Below are positions 19,901 through 30,188 of a stretch of DNA of 64,000 bases, one piece after another (position 1 is the stretch's first letter; each line of letters starts with the position of its first letter). The stretch is from Rhipicephalus microplus (lineage: Eukaryota; Arthropoda; Arachnida; Ixodida; Ixodidae), in assembly GCF_043290135.1 (NCBI RefSeq), contig NW_027464589.1:67001-131000 (forward strand), given 5' to 3'. The notes beneath the pieces were generated by a model. That model ran no database searches. It worked only from the letters and a program-made list of their open reading frames with translations, and had not been told where the DNA came from. A program made the translations under genes and the position numbers.

Positions 19901-20189
19901 TGAGCAGTTCGCCAATGATGAGGCAATGGCAGTAGCACACACAAAAAAACACGAAGGAAAAGTGTTTTTTTTAGAAATGTTCAAAATAAGGCTCCATTCG
20001 AACCATGGAACTATATCAGAGCTCGGTTGTCTTCGTTGTACCCATGTTGACAATACGGTGTCCGGAACCACTTCGCAGTTTACGTCACTCACGCGGCGCA
20101 CACTTTATGCGGACCAAAGTATCTGCTTAGCAACTACTCGGAGAGGCCAAGGTAACGAACAATGGTCCAAACCAGAACCTAGTCTCCCG

Positions 20190-21130
20190 GACTGCAAGAT
20201 ACGTTTTTGTGACGCATGGTGTAACGTCGTGCATCGACCTGTTGCTGCTAACCAATGTGTAGCTGTGCGAGCTGGCGAGTTTCCTCGGAACGCTCCGCAA
20301 ATTCATCAGCGTCAGTTGTTAATTGATCGGCGTCTTCACAAGGAAGCATGGCATCCAGCATCATCTAAAAGTCGCGGTAGTAGAGGAGGCGAAATGGTGT
20401 CACTTAAGACAAAATACGATCCCATGTTTTGTGTTGGAAGTCGATGTACATGGGGATCATGTTTGTGACTGTCTTATATAGTCACTCGGTGAGCCCATTG
20501 CTCTGCGAATGGTAAGCAGTCGTCGTTCGATGCCCAGTGTTACTTAGTCGAAAAACTTCATCTATAAGCTATGCAGGTATCGGTGTCCCTGTGTTGGTTA
20601 TCACTGTAAATAGAGCACCGTAGCGCAGAACAATGTGGCACATGAAGAACTGCGCTACCTCTGAAGCCGTGGCTCGTGGTATTACCTTTTTCTCAGCATA
20701 GAGTGTCAGATAGTCAGTTGCAAAAATGATCCCGTTGTCCGTCGGTCAATAAAGTAAATGGTCCAAGGATGTCCATGCCGACTTGGTCAAATGGCTTGTG
20801 GGGTGGATCAATTGGTTGAAATAATCCAGCCACCTTGCTTGGTGGCGACTTTCGACGCTGGCATACACGACAGCTTTTAACGTACTGCTTCATGCTTGCC
20901 GAAAGGCCGGGTGGCAGTAGCATGTGTCTCGCTTACTTTGGCGAGCGATCGCGAGTAGCCAAGATGACCAGACTTAGGCTCGTCATGACACGCGCAGAGG
21001 ACTTCGCCCCGCATATCCTTCGGAATGACGAGAAGGTAAGCGCGGCTCGTAGAACGGGCATTTTTCTTGTACAGGACATTATCTCGGAGGCAGAAAGACG
21101 TCACGACGCGAGATTCATGGCGAGGTATAA
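20190..21130 (-). pseudogene. Integrase of gypsy family B, broken
   Basis: Integrase joins the cDNA to host DNA. Reading down from about 21105 the frame gives SFCLRDNVLYKKNA, LLVIPKDMRGEVLCACHDEPKSGHLG (the two His of the HHCC head) and then, after a frameshift, YVKSCRVCQRRKSPPSKVAG with the two Cys. The catalytic core starts with FDQVGMDILGPF (first Asp intact). The second catalytic segment reads VITNTGT where VITDRGT is expected, so the Asp is replaced. The SNGLTE region follows near 20490. The C-terminal part (about 20190-20470) is a decayed run with stops. Confidence 0.85.
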
Positions 21131-21599
21131 TGACGCTACGATCCTCTAAACAGTCGATAAGTGGTCGTTCTCTTTATGCTCTAGGACTGGCTCTCTGGAT
21201 TTCGCGCCAACCGGTTGTGCCACCGTGATCTCCACCGACAGTGCAGCTCTGGCCGACAGGCTCACACTACGCTATCTCCTGACGCTGACAAAAACTCTCT
21301 GCCGAGTGGTGACCCATCCTCGGAATCCTGCGACCGTGTTCATCTTCTCCTTACTTTCTTATGTGGCTGTTTCTGCGCCTCGCTCTTTCTACCTCTATAC
21401 CTATTAATCCTATCTTTTATTATCTCTTTACCCCCCCGTCGTGAGCTACTGTTCAGGTGTCCTCCTCCTGAGAGACAGTTACGGGCTCACTTGTATCTTC
21501 TTTTCACTTAACAATCACTTACTCTCCATCCTCTCGCTGCCTTCTGCTAAAGTTAGATAAGCTAAGGGTGCCCCGGAAACCATCATCGTTCTCTTCTTC

Positions 21600-22170
21600 C
21601 TGACTGGCTAAATGTATGGGTGCACGCGACAGTGTAACAGCGTCTTCGTGATTCCATCCCTACTTGTAGACGATGGTCACATAAATTCCTGTACACGCAA
21701 GCTCCACCGGGGCAAGTCGTCCTGAGGGATCAAGTATGTTCACCCATCAGCAGAGTGCACTTTATTCATCATCACTTTGATTGACCGACCATAGAGGTAT
21801 GGGTAAAACTTGGTTATCACCTATACTACTGCGAGACGCTCTTTCTCTGTGGTCGTGTAATTCACCTCGGTACAAGACAGCGGTGGTTGGCATAGGCTAT
21901 GACTCGTTTTTTGCCGTGTTGAAGCTGGACGAGCACTGCGCTGAAGGTGATGGTACTGGTTTCAGTGTGAACCTCTGGGTCAGCATCATCGTCGAAATGC
22001 GCAAGAACGGGGGCTGACAGCATCCGCATTCGTAGTTTGGCAAAGGCAGCCTGCTTCTCGGTGACCCATAAAAACGGTGCGTCGTCTCGTGTAAGGTTAG
22101 TCAAGGTTTCCGCTATCTTCAAAAATCGAGTGATAAATCGTCAAGAGTAGGCGTACAAGGCCAGAAATTG
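21600..22170 (-). pseudogene. RNase H and reverse transcriptase end of gypsy family B
   Basis: The minus-strand frame from 22122 reads KIAETLTNLTRDDAPFLWVTEKQAAFAKLR, then LSAPVLAHFDDDADPEVHT and KKRVIAYANH, ending at a stop near 21865. The RNase H remainder to 21640 is frameshifted but still pairs with the plus-strand copy at 18052-18310. The start at 22170 corresponds to the RT connection motif just before KIAETL. It is cut off there by the Penelope-like element. Confidence 0.85.
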
Positions 22171-22289
22171 TCAAAAAGCCTTTTTGTTAGGGGGATTATT
22201 TAGACACCAACCAAAAGTTTTGAAGAAACCCGACAATTTGAAACCGACTTGCTTCCTTCCTCAGGGGTGACGGCTGACGCTACGTAGCA

Positions 22290-22747
22290 GTAGCGTCTTT
22301 AAAGCACTCGCGGGGTGGATAATGACCTCTCTCTCTCTCTTTCTCTGTCGTTTTGGTGTGGAGTGCAGTCCACGTGTATACACTTGGGGAATGGTTCCGA
22401 GAGAGCGTTGATGTTATGGGCTGTCCTCTGTATGTGCCATGACTCGAGTAACAACCTTTTACTCCAGTTCGCCTCGCTTTCAAGGATGACCATCGCTTCG
22501 AAATTGATCTGGTGATCGAGCGTCTCAGAATTTGCGGTGACTGCGCTGCGCTCTTTGTAGAACTTCCGCACATTGTTGTCGTGTTGCTTCAGTCGTTCCG
22601 GTAGGTTTTTCGTCCCACCGTTGTACGACGAAGGGCACTCGGCACATGGAATTTTATAAACGACACCGGGGGCCCTGTTCATTGTTGGCTGGTCGTTGTT
22701 CATTGTTGGCAAAACACGAAGCCACGTGCGCGATGCTAATCCCTTTG
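22290..22747 (-). pseudogene. GIY-YIG endonuclease domain of Penelope-like element, inverted arm
   Basis: An open frame of about 160 codons encodes, from 22700 downward, APGVVYKIPCAECPSSYNG, then NLPERLKQHDNNVRKFYKE, ETLDHQINFEA and NWSKRLLLESWHI. These are the GIY-YIG landmarks (VVYKI for GIY, the second motif changed from YIG to YNG), followed by the conserved Arg/His helix and the Glu of LLLES. The first two dozen residues of the frame are the complement of the opposite arm and are not part of the protein. The CT-rich repeat near 22325 lies past the domain. Confidence 0.85.
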
Positions 22748-23345
22748 GACCGCCTCCTCTCCCGCCCGAAAGACCGGCCAATAATGGACAGGGCGCCAGT
22801 GTCGTTTATAAAATTTCGTGCGCGGAGTGCCCCTCGCCGTACATTGGCGAGATGAAAAACCTACCGGAACGACTGAAGCAACACGCCAACGATGTGCGGA
22901 AGTTCTACAAAGAGAGCAGCGTAGTCGCCGAACATGCTGAGACGTTAGATCACTAGATCAATTTCGAAGCGACGGCTATGCTTGAAAGGGAGCCAAATTG
23001 GTAAAGAAGGTTGTTACTCGAGTTGTGGAACATAAAAAGGACAGCCCATAACGTCAACCGCTCTCTCGGAACCCTTCTCCCAGTGTATTCGCACGGACTG
23101 CGCTCCACAGCGAAACGAGAAAGAGAAAGAGTGAGAGGGGGTCATTATCACCACCAGTAGTGCTTTAAAGACGCCGCTGCTACGTAACCTCCTCAGTCCA
23201 CTCTGTGGAAGAAACCAAGTCGGTTTCGGAACGTCGTGTTTCTTCAAAACTTTTGGTTTGAGTCTAAATCATCTCCCAGTTTCCTACCCAACCAGACAGA
23301 CTTCTGTCGAATGTTTACATTAAAGTCAATCACCCAAAACTTCAG
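22748..23345 (+). pseudogene. GIY-YIG endonuclease domain of Penelope-like element, direct arm
   Basis: Mirror copy of the preceding arm. The frame at 22696-22956 gives VVYKISCAECPSPYIGE with an intact YIG, then NLPERLKQHANDVRKFYKE and AETLDH, followed by a stop at 22956. The rest (INFEATAMLEREPNW, RRLLLELWNIKRTAHN) continues with a second stop. The 3' part contains the GAGAAAGAGAAAGAG purine tract and the TTTCTTCAAAACTTTTGG block. The two arms are roughly 85-90 percent similar by eye and meet head to head near 22747. Confidence 0.85.
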
Positions 23346-23367
23346 ACAAGATACAATGTAGCTAGTC

Positions 23368-25230
23368 ATGCGCTACATACGCATTAAGGCAGGCATCTTA
23401 GTCTTCAAGACTCATCTCGACGTGAGCCGCACTTGGAAAGAAAGGAAAGTTGTTCCTCAAAGCCTGCGCCTAAAACGACCTGTCTCGACCCCTGAAGGCA
23501 TGGAAGCCGTCACGAGAGCTGAAGAACGACTCATCAACACCCCCTTTCATGAAATTACCACCTCTCTACGGAAAAAAGAATTGTGCCTGTTTTTCGCAAA
23601 GCATCAACTTGATCATCGCATCCTTGAATTGATGACTGTGGTCGACTCGTTCGCGGACTGCGTTGCGGCATCAACCGCAAAAAAGCACCGAACCACTCAG
23701 GATAAAAAACTCTCCTACCAGTTGAACCGGAGCTCCACTCAAAGCACCGAAATTTCAAGTTTGTCACCAATCTTTTATCTCGTCCACTCACTGATCAGGA
23801 AACTTCTGTCCTGGCAAAGGGGTATGGCTAAAACACGTCAACGACTCCCCGTCAACAGAAACTTGTCGGGGCTGTAGAGAAAGACGTCCAAAGCGTGAGG
23901 CCGGGTGCCAGAGAAGAAATTAGGCTGAAATCAATTGGGATCCTTTCAAAAATACCGTTAAAAAGGAAAAAGAATTTGACCACGGAGGAGAACCAGGTAC
24001 TTCCGGAACTCCGACAGTATCGAAGCATTGTCATCTTGCTGGCAGACAAGGGCAATTCGACGGTGCGGCTGCACAGTGGTGACTACGATCGGAAGATTTC
24101 AGCTCTTTTAGAACAGGACGCATACACGCAGCTTGTAAAGGACCCAACGAAGCAAGCACAGACGCAGCTAAACCAGCTACTCGCGGAAATTTTAAACGAT
24201 TACCCGGATTTCAGAACAATTTACCTATGACTAATCTGCCGTAACGAATCCGCACTGAGTTTCTATGGACTACCGAAAATTCACAAGCCTGACGTCCCCC
24301 TCTCACCAATTGTAGACATCACTTCCTCCCCATGCCGAGCCCTTTGAAATTTTTACATTGAATTTTCGCTTCCCTAACCCGGAAGACACCAACACATGTC
24401 CGTGACTCCAGCCATTTCGTGCAGCTAGCGTGAGATGTGAGCATCGGCGATGACGAGAGCATGGTCTTATTTGACGTCGTTTCATTGTTTACCAACGTGT
24501 CAGTTCCCTTAGCTGTATCCACTGGCCGTTCTGTGCTTGAGGAGGACGCAAGCCTGAGTGAAAAGAACTCCTTTGGTGGTTGACGAGCTCTGCCGTATAC
24601 TGGAGTTCTGCCTGTCCAGTATGTACTTCTCCTACAAAAGAACTATTTTCAGGCAGAACAGTGGAACCGCGATGATAGCTTCTATCTCCGTCATAATGGC
24701 AAGCCTCACTCTGGAGTACATGGAAGAGAAAGCACTCAGCTCCTTCTGGCCGTGACTCCAGCTTTTTCTGCCTATTATGGATGATTGCCTTTGGGTCATT
24801 AGGACGTCTGAAGTCGAAAACTTCAGACAACACCTAAATTCCGTGCACCCAGCCACGCAATTCACGACTGAGTGTGAACACGACCATTGCCTGCCCTTTC
24901 TCGACGTCCAGGTGGCAAGAAAGCGCAATGGCCCAGAGTTCTTCGTTCATAGGAAGCCAACGCACACTGGTCGCTACTTTCAATATGATTCTTCCACCCA
25001 ACCTGCCACAAGGCCTCGGTTGTTACCACGCAACTCGAAAGAGCTAGGAAAATATGCTCGTATGAGACAGAGCAAAAGAGAGAAGAGGCCCGCGTCGTTG
25101 CGGGCCTCGAAAAAAACGGCAACCCAAAAACTTCAATCAAGCCACCACCCGCCGGGCATAGCAACAGAGGATACGAAAACCTCAATAAACCTTAATTGGC
25201 AGCCCCCGAAACGCGTACCAGTTCCATAAG
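23368..25230 (+). pseudogene. Penelope-like reverse transcriptase, broken
   Basis: The telomerase-related RT of Penelope elements. The N-terminal part (23368-23877) is a basic helical region. After a stop, the frame from 23895 carries LPELRQYRSIVILLADKGNSTV (the ADKG motif of PLEs). Next come SFYGLPKIHKPDVPLSPIVD at about 24257, [12 protein letters not shown] at about 24463 (motif A Asp), GTAM at about 24664 and MDDCLWV at 24779 (motif C; the first residue of Y/F-x-DD is lost). The last frame (24777-25229) has CLPFLDVQVARK and HRKPTHTGRYF, typical PLE landmarks. At least four frame breaks are present. Confidence 0.9.
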
Positions 25231-25560
25231 TTCAGGCAACCAGAGAGATGTTCGGGCGGATCTTCAAGAAGAAAGGGGTTCGCATCGCGCGCGTGCCTTC
25301 GTGTACGCTGGGCCACCTGCTCCCCCGCGCGAAAGACCGGCCAACAACGGCAAAACGAGAGAGAGAGGTCATTATCCACCCCGCGAATGCTTTGAAGACG
25401 CCGCTGGTACCTAGCCTCCGCAGTCACCCCTTAGGAACGAATCAAGTCGGTTTCGAAACGTCAGATTTCTTCAAAACATTTGGTTGGAGTATAATTCATC
25501 TCCAAGTTTACGCCGAACCAGCCAGACTTCCATCGAATGTTTTCATTCAAGATTTTTTGT
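25231..25560 (+). pseudogene. Penelope-like element 3' end with the GIY-YIG core deleted
   Basis: After the RT the sequence matches the terminal arms up to GCGAAAGACCGGCC, then jumps directly to the GAGAGAGAGGTCATTATCC segment, so the whole GIY-YIG region present in the arms is missing here. The TTTCTTCAAAACATTTGG block and following TCATCTCCAAGTTTAC region are retained. The open frame 25248-25568 crosses the deletion and has no domain. Confidence 0.75.
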
Positions 25561-25868
25561 CTGTGTGAGGCGGGAACGCCGCTACAGTGGCAGGTTTGTC
25601 GGGATCGGGTCGAACTGTTCTCACGTTGTTACACTTGGCCCGGCCATTCGTCTGGGCAGACACCATTGGGCATAAGCCGGTCTACAGGGGAGGCTCTCAG
25701 CCCCTTCGGCGTCCAGTCTGCCAGATGCTGTCGAAGATTTCGGCAATTACCCAGACCATGCGGCAAGCATTGGCGAGTTTCTGACTTTCAAATGCGGACC
25801 CTTTCGTCGTTCCTTTGAGCAGCAGCGGTGCCTGATGACCTCGGCGACTCATCTAGCGAGAGGGAAAC
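25561..25868. other. Unassigned sequence between two elements
   Basis: GC-rich sequence between the Penelope-like element and the LTR that starts at 25869. Three overlapping plus-strand frames exist but none shows a motif. It may be a remnant of an earlier element. Confidence 0.4.
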
Positions 25869-26533
25869 TGTTGTGACCAGCGCCAGAACTGGCGGGGGAG
25901 TGGCGCTCTTTTTAATCCTCAATCAAGTAGCCGATTGGTCTGCTGCCTATGCCCGCCAGACATTGTCCCTGCTAGCCGGAGGATGAGACGTCGTGTCGCC
26001 ACGACGCCGTAAACCGTTCGAGAGAGAACAACAAAGACAGCATCCTCCTTGGAAGAGACCCTGGCGGCCACCGCAAATCGCCCTGCTAATTAAGCGCACA
26101 GATAGGCGGACATTTTGATGTGTGCTCTCAGGATCTTGGGACCTCTCGACTAGCGGCACACACACGACGAAGAGCCCTGCTGGCCCCACCTTGCAGTGCA
26201 GTGATCACGACTGAATATTGGACGTGCACGTTGCCGTGCATGCTCGTCCCCCTCACTTGTTGTGTGTGTGTGATTGGTGTTCCAATCGGAGAGGAGGAGC
26301 CCGCCAGGGCATAAAACGACGCCGCAGAGTGCTGGACGTTGCTCGGAATGATGTAACAGTTCAACCACCACTCTCGTGGTTTGTTAAACTACTAACCCTT
26401 CTTGGCTGTAAATACGTGTAAATGATGCCATAAACCTGTTTGGTTTTCGTATCCTCTTCTTGTCAGCGTTCGTTTCCTCTACCCGGTTACACCACGCTGC
26501 CACAAGAGACCGGGAAGTCCCCCATCCCCAACA
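25869..26533 (+). repeat. Putative 5' LTR
   Basis: It starts TGTTGTGACCAGCGCC and ends CCATCCCCAACA, immediately followed by a textbook primer-binding site. A CATAAAAC motif at 26310 could be the TATA box, with the transcription start near 26340. No second copy of this LTR was found in the window, so its boundaries rest on the TG..CA ends and the adjoining primer-binding site. Confidence 0.65.
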
Positions 26534-26662
26534 ACTGGTGGCAGCGGTGGGATGCCATCAGCAACTTCCTCCTTCCGACCGTTTACAACTGGTGGCAGCG
26601 GTGGGATGCCATCAGCTACTTCCTCTTGCAACCTTAACAACAGGTTGGCAGCGGTAGGATGA
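26534..26662 (+). promoter_or_regulatory. Triplicated primer-binding site complementary to tRNA-Leu
   Basis: TGGTGGCAGCGGTGGGAT at 26536 is the complement of the CCA-bearing 3' end of a eukaryotic tRNA-Leu of the AAG type (…ATCCCACCGCTGCCA plus CCA), as I remember it. The same 18-mer recurs at 26590, and a variant GGTTGGCAGCGGTAGGAT occurs at about 26643. The spacing is about 54 bp, and ATGCCATCAGC follows the first two copies. Confidence 0.8.
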
Positions 26663-26820
26663 ACTTCACGACATGGTGCTGTGCTGTGGTGAGTGCTTGG
26701 TCTTGGCTTTGACTTTCCAGGCTTCAATTGTGTGAGGCTATTAGAAGCTGGATTGTGTATGAATTAGGGAGATTACCTTTTGTGAGTTTGGAGTTGTAGG
26801 GATCACCTAGTTATGTGTGA

Positions 26821-28329
26821 AATGCAGGACCCAAGTACAACGGCATTCATGGCGTGGAAAGCAATGCTAAGAGATGAACGTTTGGCTGCGGGTAAGCATC
26901 CAGGTATTGAACTGGAGGAAAGAATGGGCAGGACAGCGATTGTGAGGCAGATTTCGCAAAAAGCCTGTGGGAAGAGATTGAAAACGCGGTAGAGATTTTA
27001 GAAGAAAAGAAAAGAAGAGATAGAAAAGAAAGAGAAGTAAAGGAAAGAAGAGATAGAAAAGAAAAAGAAGTAAAAGAAAGATTGGAACGACAGAAAGAAA
27101 GAGTCCAGCGGAAGGAAAGCCTAAAAGTAAAACAGAAAGAGACAAGAAGATCAATACAGTGCCTTGGATGGTCTCAAGTAAATTCGAGGGTCCATGCATT
27201 CGAAGAGGGCGAGGATATAGAGAGTTACCTAACCTTTTATGAGAACGTTTGCAGAGAACTAGAGCTCGACGAAGACTATTGGTCTATCGCCGTATAGAGT
27301 GTTTTTCCGTGTGACATAATGGGTAGAATAACGTACCTTTCCGAGGAGGAGTTCAATAATTACATTGTAGCTAAGGCAGCTTTACTGCAGTGCTTCGGCG
27401 TCAAAGTTGACAGAAGGCAAATTGAGTACAAGCTCACGAACGCTCCCGTGAAGAACGCGCGACGTTGTGCTGGTAGTGAAAGCAAGCCTGAGAGAAGTCC
27501 GCGTGTCTCTTATAGCCTCAAGGTGGATAGTGAGGAAAAATTGGAGATGGAAAAACAGGAGCTAGATGAAGAGTGTGAGCGAGCACTCCGCCTAGAGATT
27601 GAGCTGTCCGAACAAAATGTCGAGGCAAGGTGGCGGAAGATTCAGCCATCCGCAACTGTAACGCACGAGACGTGCGATAATCAAACGAGGGAGGTGCATT
27701 TTGGAGCTGCAGAGAAGGCTAGCACGTGTGAAAATAGCAGCAGATTCAAAGACAAATCGAGTTTGGGTACTGCGAATGATGCTGCGTTGAGTAGAGAGGC
27801 CGACAAAGGCCAGAGTGAGTGCGACGAGGTGCTGTGCTAGTTAAATGCTAGCGAAACAGCTAGGAAAGCTGTAGAAAAGATGGTACAGACCTCAACTGTG
27901 TTTGTCGCGACGGTGGATCTTGCAAACAATGTGGAAGTAATCAAGAACACCGGAAAAAGCTCAGGAGAAGCAGTCAAAGTAGAGAGTGAGGGCAACAACG
28001 CGGTTGCCGATAGCTCCCAGGGATGCCAGCGAAATTTTTCAAAGAGCTGCATTTTTCCTTATTGTGTTAACCTGTCCGCCAGTGCAGTGTGTGAAAAGAA
28101 AGATGATTTGGTCAAAAATCATTTAGACTGCGTGGATGAGACAGCCGGCCGAAGCAGTGAGAGTGTTAACGAGCTGAAGTTGCGATCGGGAAGCTCAGAA
28201 ACGAGCCACAAGAAGCGGCGCAGACGAAAGAGACATCGCAAAGCCGCGAGAAAGATGAACAGTACTACGTGTGTAAAAGAAGGCACAAAACCTGTAAGCG
28301 TAGCAAATAAGAGCTTTGCATCAGCGTGA
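26821..28329 (+). pseudogene. gag-like protein of the LTR element, with coiled coil and basic C-terminus
   Basis: A short frame starts near 26813 (MCEMQDPSTTAF). After frame changes, a highly charged Lys/Glu/Arg-rich coiled coil (26970-27150) leads to SRVHAFEEGEDIESYLTFYENVC, which resembles the gag core of tick LTR elements. A stop at 27295 and another at 27838 divide the rest into frames 27319-27840 and 27880-28329. The first has YLSEEEFNNYIVAKAALLQCFGV, then a Glu-rich helix. The last ends in a basic run (KKRRRRKRHRKAARK) that could be a nuclear or nucleic-acid-binding signal. No protease, RT or integrase follows, so the element is truncated or non-autonomous. Confidence 0.65.
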
Positions 28330-28844
28330 AAACTGCGTTGCATGCGTCCGAGGCGCCGGACGAAAAGGAAAAGAAAGCGTTTTCGCAAATGGTATCTCGT
28401 GTAAAGCGCTAGTTTTGCGATTCCGTCCACAGCACGTTTCATGGTGCGCCCTTGAGCTGTAATATTGTCGATGACTCAACCCGCGACAAATTTTGAACCA
28501 ATGAGGGAAAGGTTGGTCACAAGTATTGCCGTAAAAGATTGAAGCGTACACGTGCGACTAAGCAAAGGCAAGAAAAGGGTACCAATGAGCCGGGCGAAAG
28601 AAAAAACAGAGACCGTCGACCCGTTCAACAAAAGGTCCTTCGTGGCCTACAGTAAGGCACAGATGGCGAAACGGTAAGCCTTGGCGCAAGTCCTCGCGAT
28701 GGTATGCGCGGTGGAGATTTAGAGCTTTTCATGGACAAGAGTGTCGACGTGGTCTTAGAAGAAAGGCCACAATAGCTAAACACCGCGCAGGAGCTAGACC
28801 AAAGAGGACACCATCAATCTTTACCTTGCATTGCTCGGATTCGC
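28330..28844 (+). other. Decayed internal region of the LTR element
   Basis: Sequence continuing from the basic gag tail, with many stops in all frames. Weak runs of basic residues remain in the same style as the gag. No domain is recognisable up to the SINE at 28857. Confidence 0.4.
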
Positions 28845-28856
28845 TCCACCAGATTG

Positions 28857-29101
28857 CCCCGCCGCGGTGGTCTAGTGGCTAAGGTACTCGGCTGCTGACC
28901 CGCAGGGCGCGGGTTCGAATCCCGGCTGTGGCGGCTGCATTTCCGATGGAGGTGGAAATGTTGTAGGCCCGTGTGCTCTGATTTGCGTGCACGTTAAAGA
29001 ACCCCAGGTGGTCTAAATTTCCGGAGCCCTCCACTACGGCGTCTCTCATATTCATAGAGTGGTTTTGGGACGTTAAACCCCACATATCAATCAATTAATC
29101 A
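28857..29101 (+). mobile_element. Ruka-type SINE, complete reference copy
   Basis: The most complete copy here: CCCCGCCGCGGTGGTCTAG, A-box region GGTACTCGGCTGCTGACC, B box GGGTTCGAATCCC, body with AAAGAACCCCAGGTGGTC, and TTTTGGGACGTTAAACCCC with a TCAATCAATTAATCA end. Perfect 12-bp target-site duplication TCCACCAGATTG at 28845-28856 and 29102-29113. It can serve as a reference for the other SINE copies in the window. Confidence 0.98.
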
Positions 29102-29113
29102 TCCACCAGATTG

Positions 29114-30100
29114 ACAAAAGCCCGCAGAAATCGCGAATGAGGCGTGACTGCGCGGTTCAGCTTGTAGGACGTGCACGTTGTGGCGCCGGACGTTTTTAAA
29201 ATCCGCCAAGAGCACGAGCGCCGCGGGTGCGATTGAAGTGAGGCACAGCTGTAAGCTTGAGAAGGTGACACAGGAATTTACGGGGAAGCATGTTTGTTCG
29301 CTTATTTTTGGTTTCGAAGTAATATTCCTTTGTCATTTTCATGGCTAGTTTGTTTAGATACAGTTTTTGTCTTCTAGATTTCTTAAAAGCAATGTAAGTG
29401 TTTTTAGTTGAGTTGTTATGTGGAAGCAGTAGCCCGCATCAGTGTGCCGACTGCGTGAAATTAGTTTTCTTCGAGATAAAAGCATGTAGGTTAGGGATGA
29501 ATACTTCGTACGTCCGCTAAACTTGAAAGAGTGGCGGCTATAGCTTATAGCGATATGACCTATGATTTGGTGTGTGTTGGTATGCTAGCGTTCTTTGAAT
29601 AAGAGTATGATGTCATGCTGGGGCGCACATCAAAGTCCTGTGTGTTCTTTAAAGACAGGGGCGGACATGAGGCTACATTCAGTTAACGAGCGTGGTAGTA
29701 TGTGAGGGTAATTTGCTTTTGTTATTTTAGTGAGTGCTCATAGTTCAAGTGATCTATTCAGCTGATGAGAGTAGTGTTCCCCAAACATTGAGGCTAGAGA
29801 TACATTTCTAGAGTTTATAAAAACACAGTTTGATCTGTTGCGAGTGAGTTGTCATTGGTTTCAGGGTGTTCTACAAGTAGATACTCACGACTATGCCTTA
29901 AAAGGATGTATTCAGAGACTAAAGAATGTGCACAAGTACCTTGTCTATAGGGTATGGCAGCATTTGTGTGAAAATCATGTAGTTGCGTTTTATTAGGTTA
30001 GTGTTGAGTTATCAGATTAGTTACAACATATTAGGGCGGATGGCCGGAGAAAGTGAGCTTTGAAAGAGTGTAAGTATGGTTATTTGTGGCCAAAATGTAG
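29114..30100. other. No recognised gene
   Basis: A GC-rich beginning (29114-29290) changes to AT-rich sequence with no frame over 70 codons. It might hold the lost 5' LTR and leader of the gypsy element whose gag starts at 30189, or the 3' part of the preceding LTR element. No match to the LTR at 45356-45808 was seen. Confidence 0.4.
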
Positions 30101-30103
30101 TTG

Positions 30104-30167
30104 CCTTTGTGTGCTTTCTCGCACACAAAGGAACACGCTTTCGACGACCATCGTCGAAAGCGTGTTC
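30104..30167. repeat. Two adjoining perfect hairpins
   Basis: Hairpin 1 pairs CCTTTGTGTGC (30104-30114) with GCACACAAAGG (30121-30131) around a 6-base loop. Hairpin 2 pairs GAACACGCTTTCGACGA (30131-30147) with its exact complement (30151-30167) around CCA. They lie 22 bases upstream of the SAP-gag start codon. Confidence 0.93.
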
Positions 30168-30188
30168 ACGACCTTCGACCACAGCACG

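Larger units (their letters stand above)
19901..22170 (-). mobile_element. Ty3/gypsy family B element, minus orientation, fragment
   Basis: On the minus strand the order from 22170 downward is end of reverse transcriptase (YRRFI-like motif at about 22150), connection, RNase H, zinc-binding integrase head and integrase core, finishing in an integrase C-terminal region at about 20190-20470. No LTR could be found. The upstream end is cut by the Penelope-like element at about 22185. A pyrimidine-rich stretch at 21210-21600 separates RNase H from integrase and looks like a foreign insertion, perhaps a LINE 3' UTR, though I could not prove it. Confidence 0.85.
22185..25560. mobile_element. Penelope-like element with inverted terminal GIY-YIG copies
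   Basis: Three pieces of one family lie together: a minus-strand copy of the endonuclease end (22185-22747), a plus-strand copy of the same end (22748-23345), and a plus-strand body with reverse transcriptase (23368-25230) followed by an endonuclease end with its core deleted (25231-25560). Each end shares a TTTCTTCAAAAC(A/T)TTTGGTT block. Partial inverted and direct terminal copies are typical of Penelope elements. The left end abuts gypsy family B at about 22170. Confidence 0.85.

Noticed and set aside
19926..20468. 180-codon plus-strand frame
   Set aside because: It is the complement of the integrase C-terminal region of the minus-strand gypsy.
28860..28930. tRNA gene candidate (A and B boxes)
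   Set aside because: The boxes belong to the tRNA-derived head of a SINE with a 12-bp target-site duplication. The same head recurs at several places in the window.
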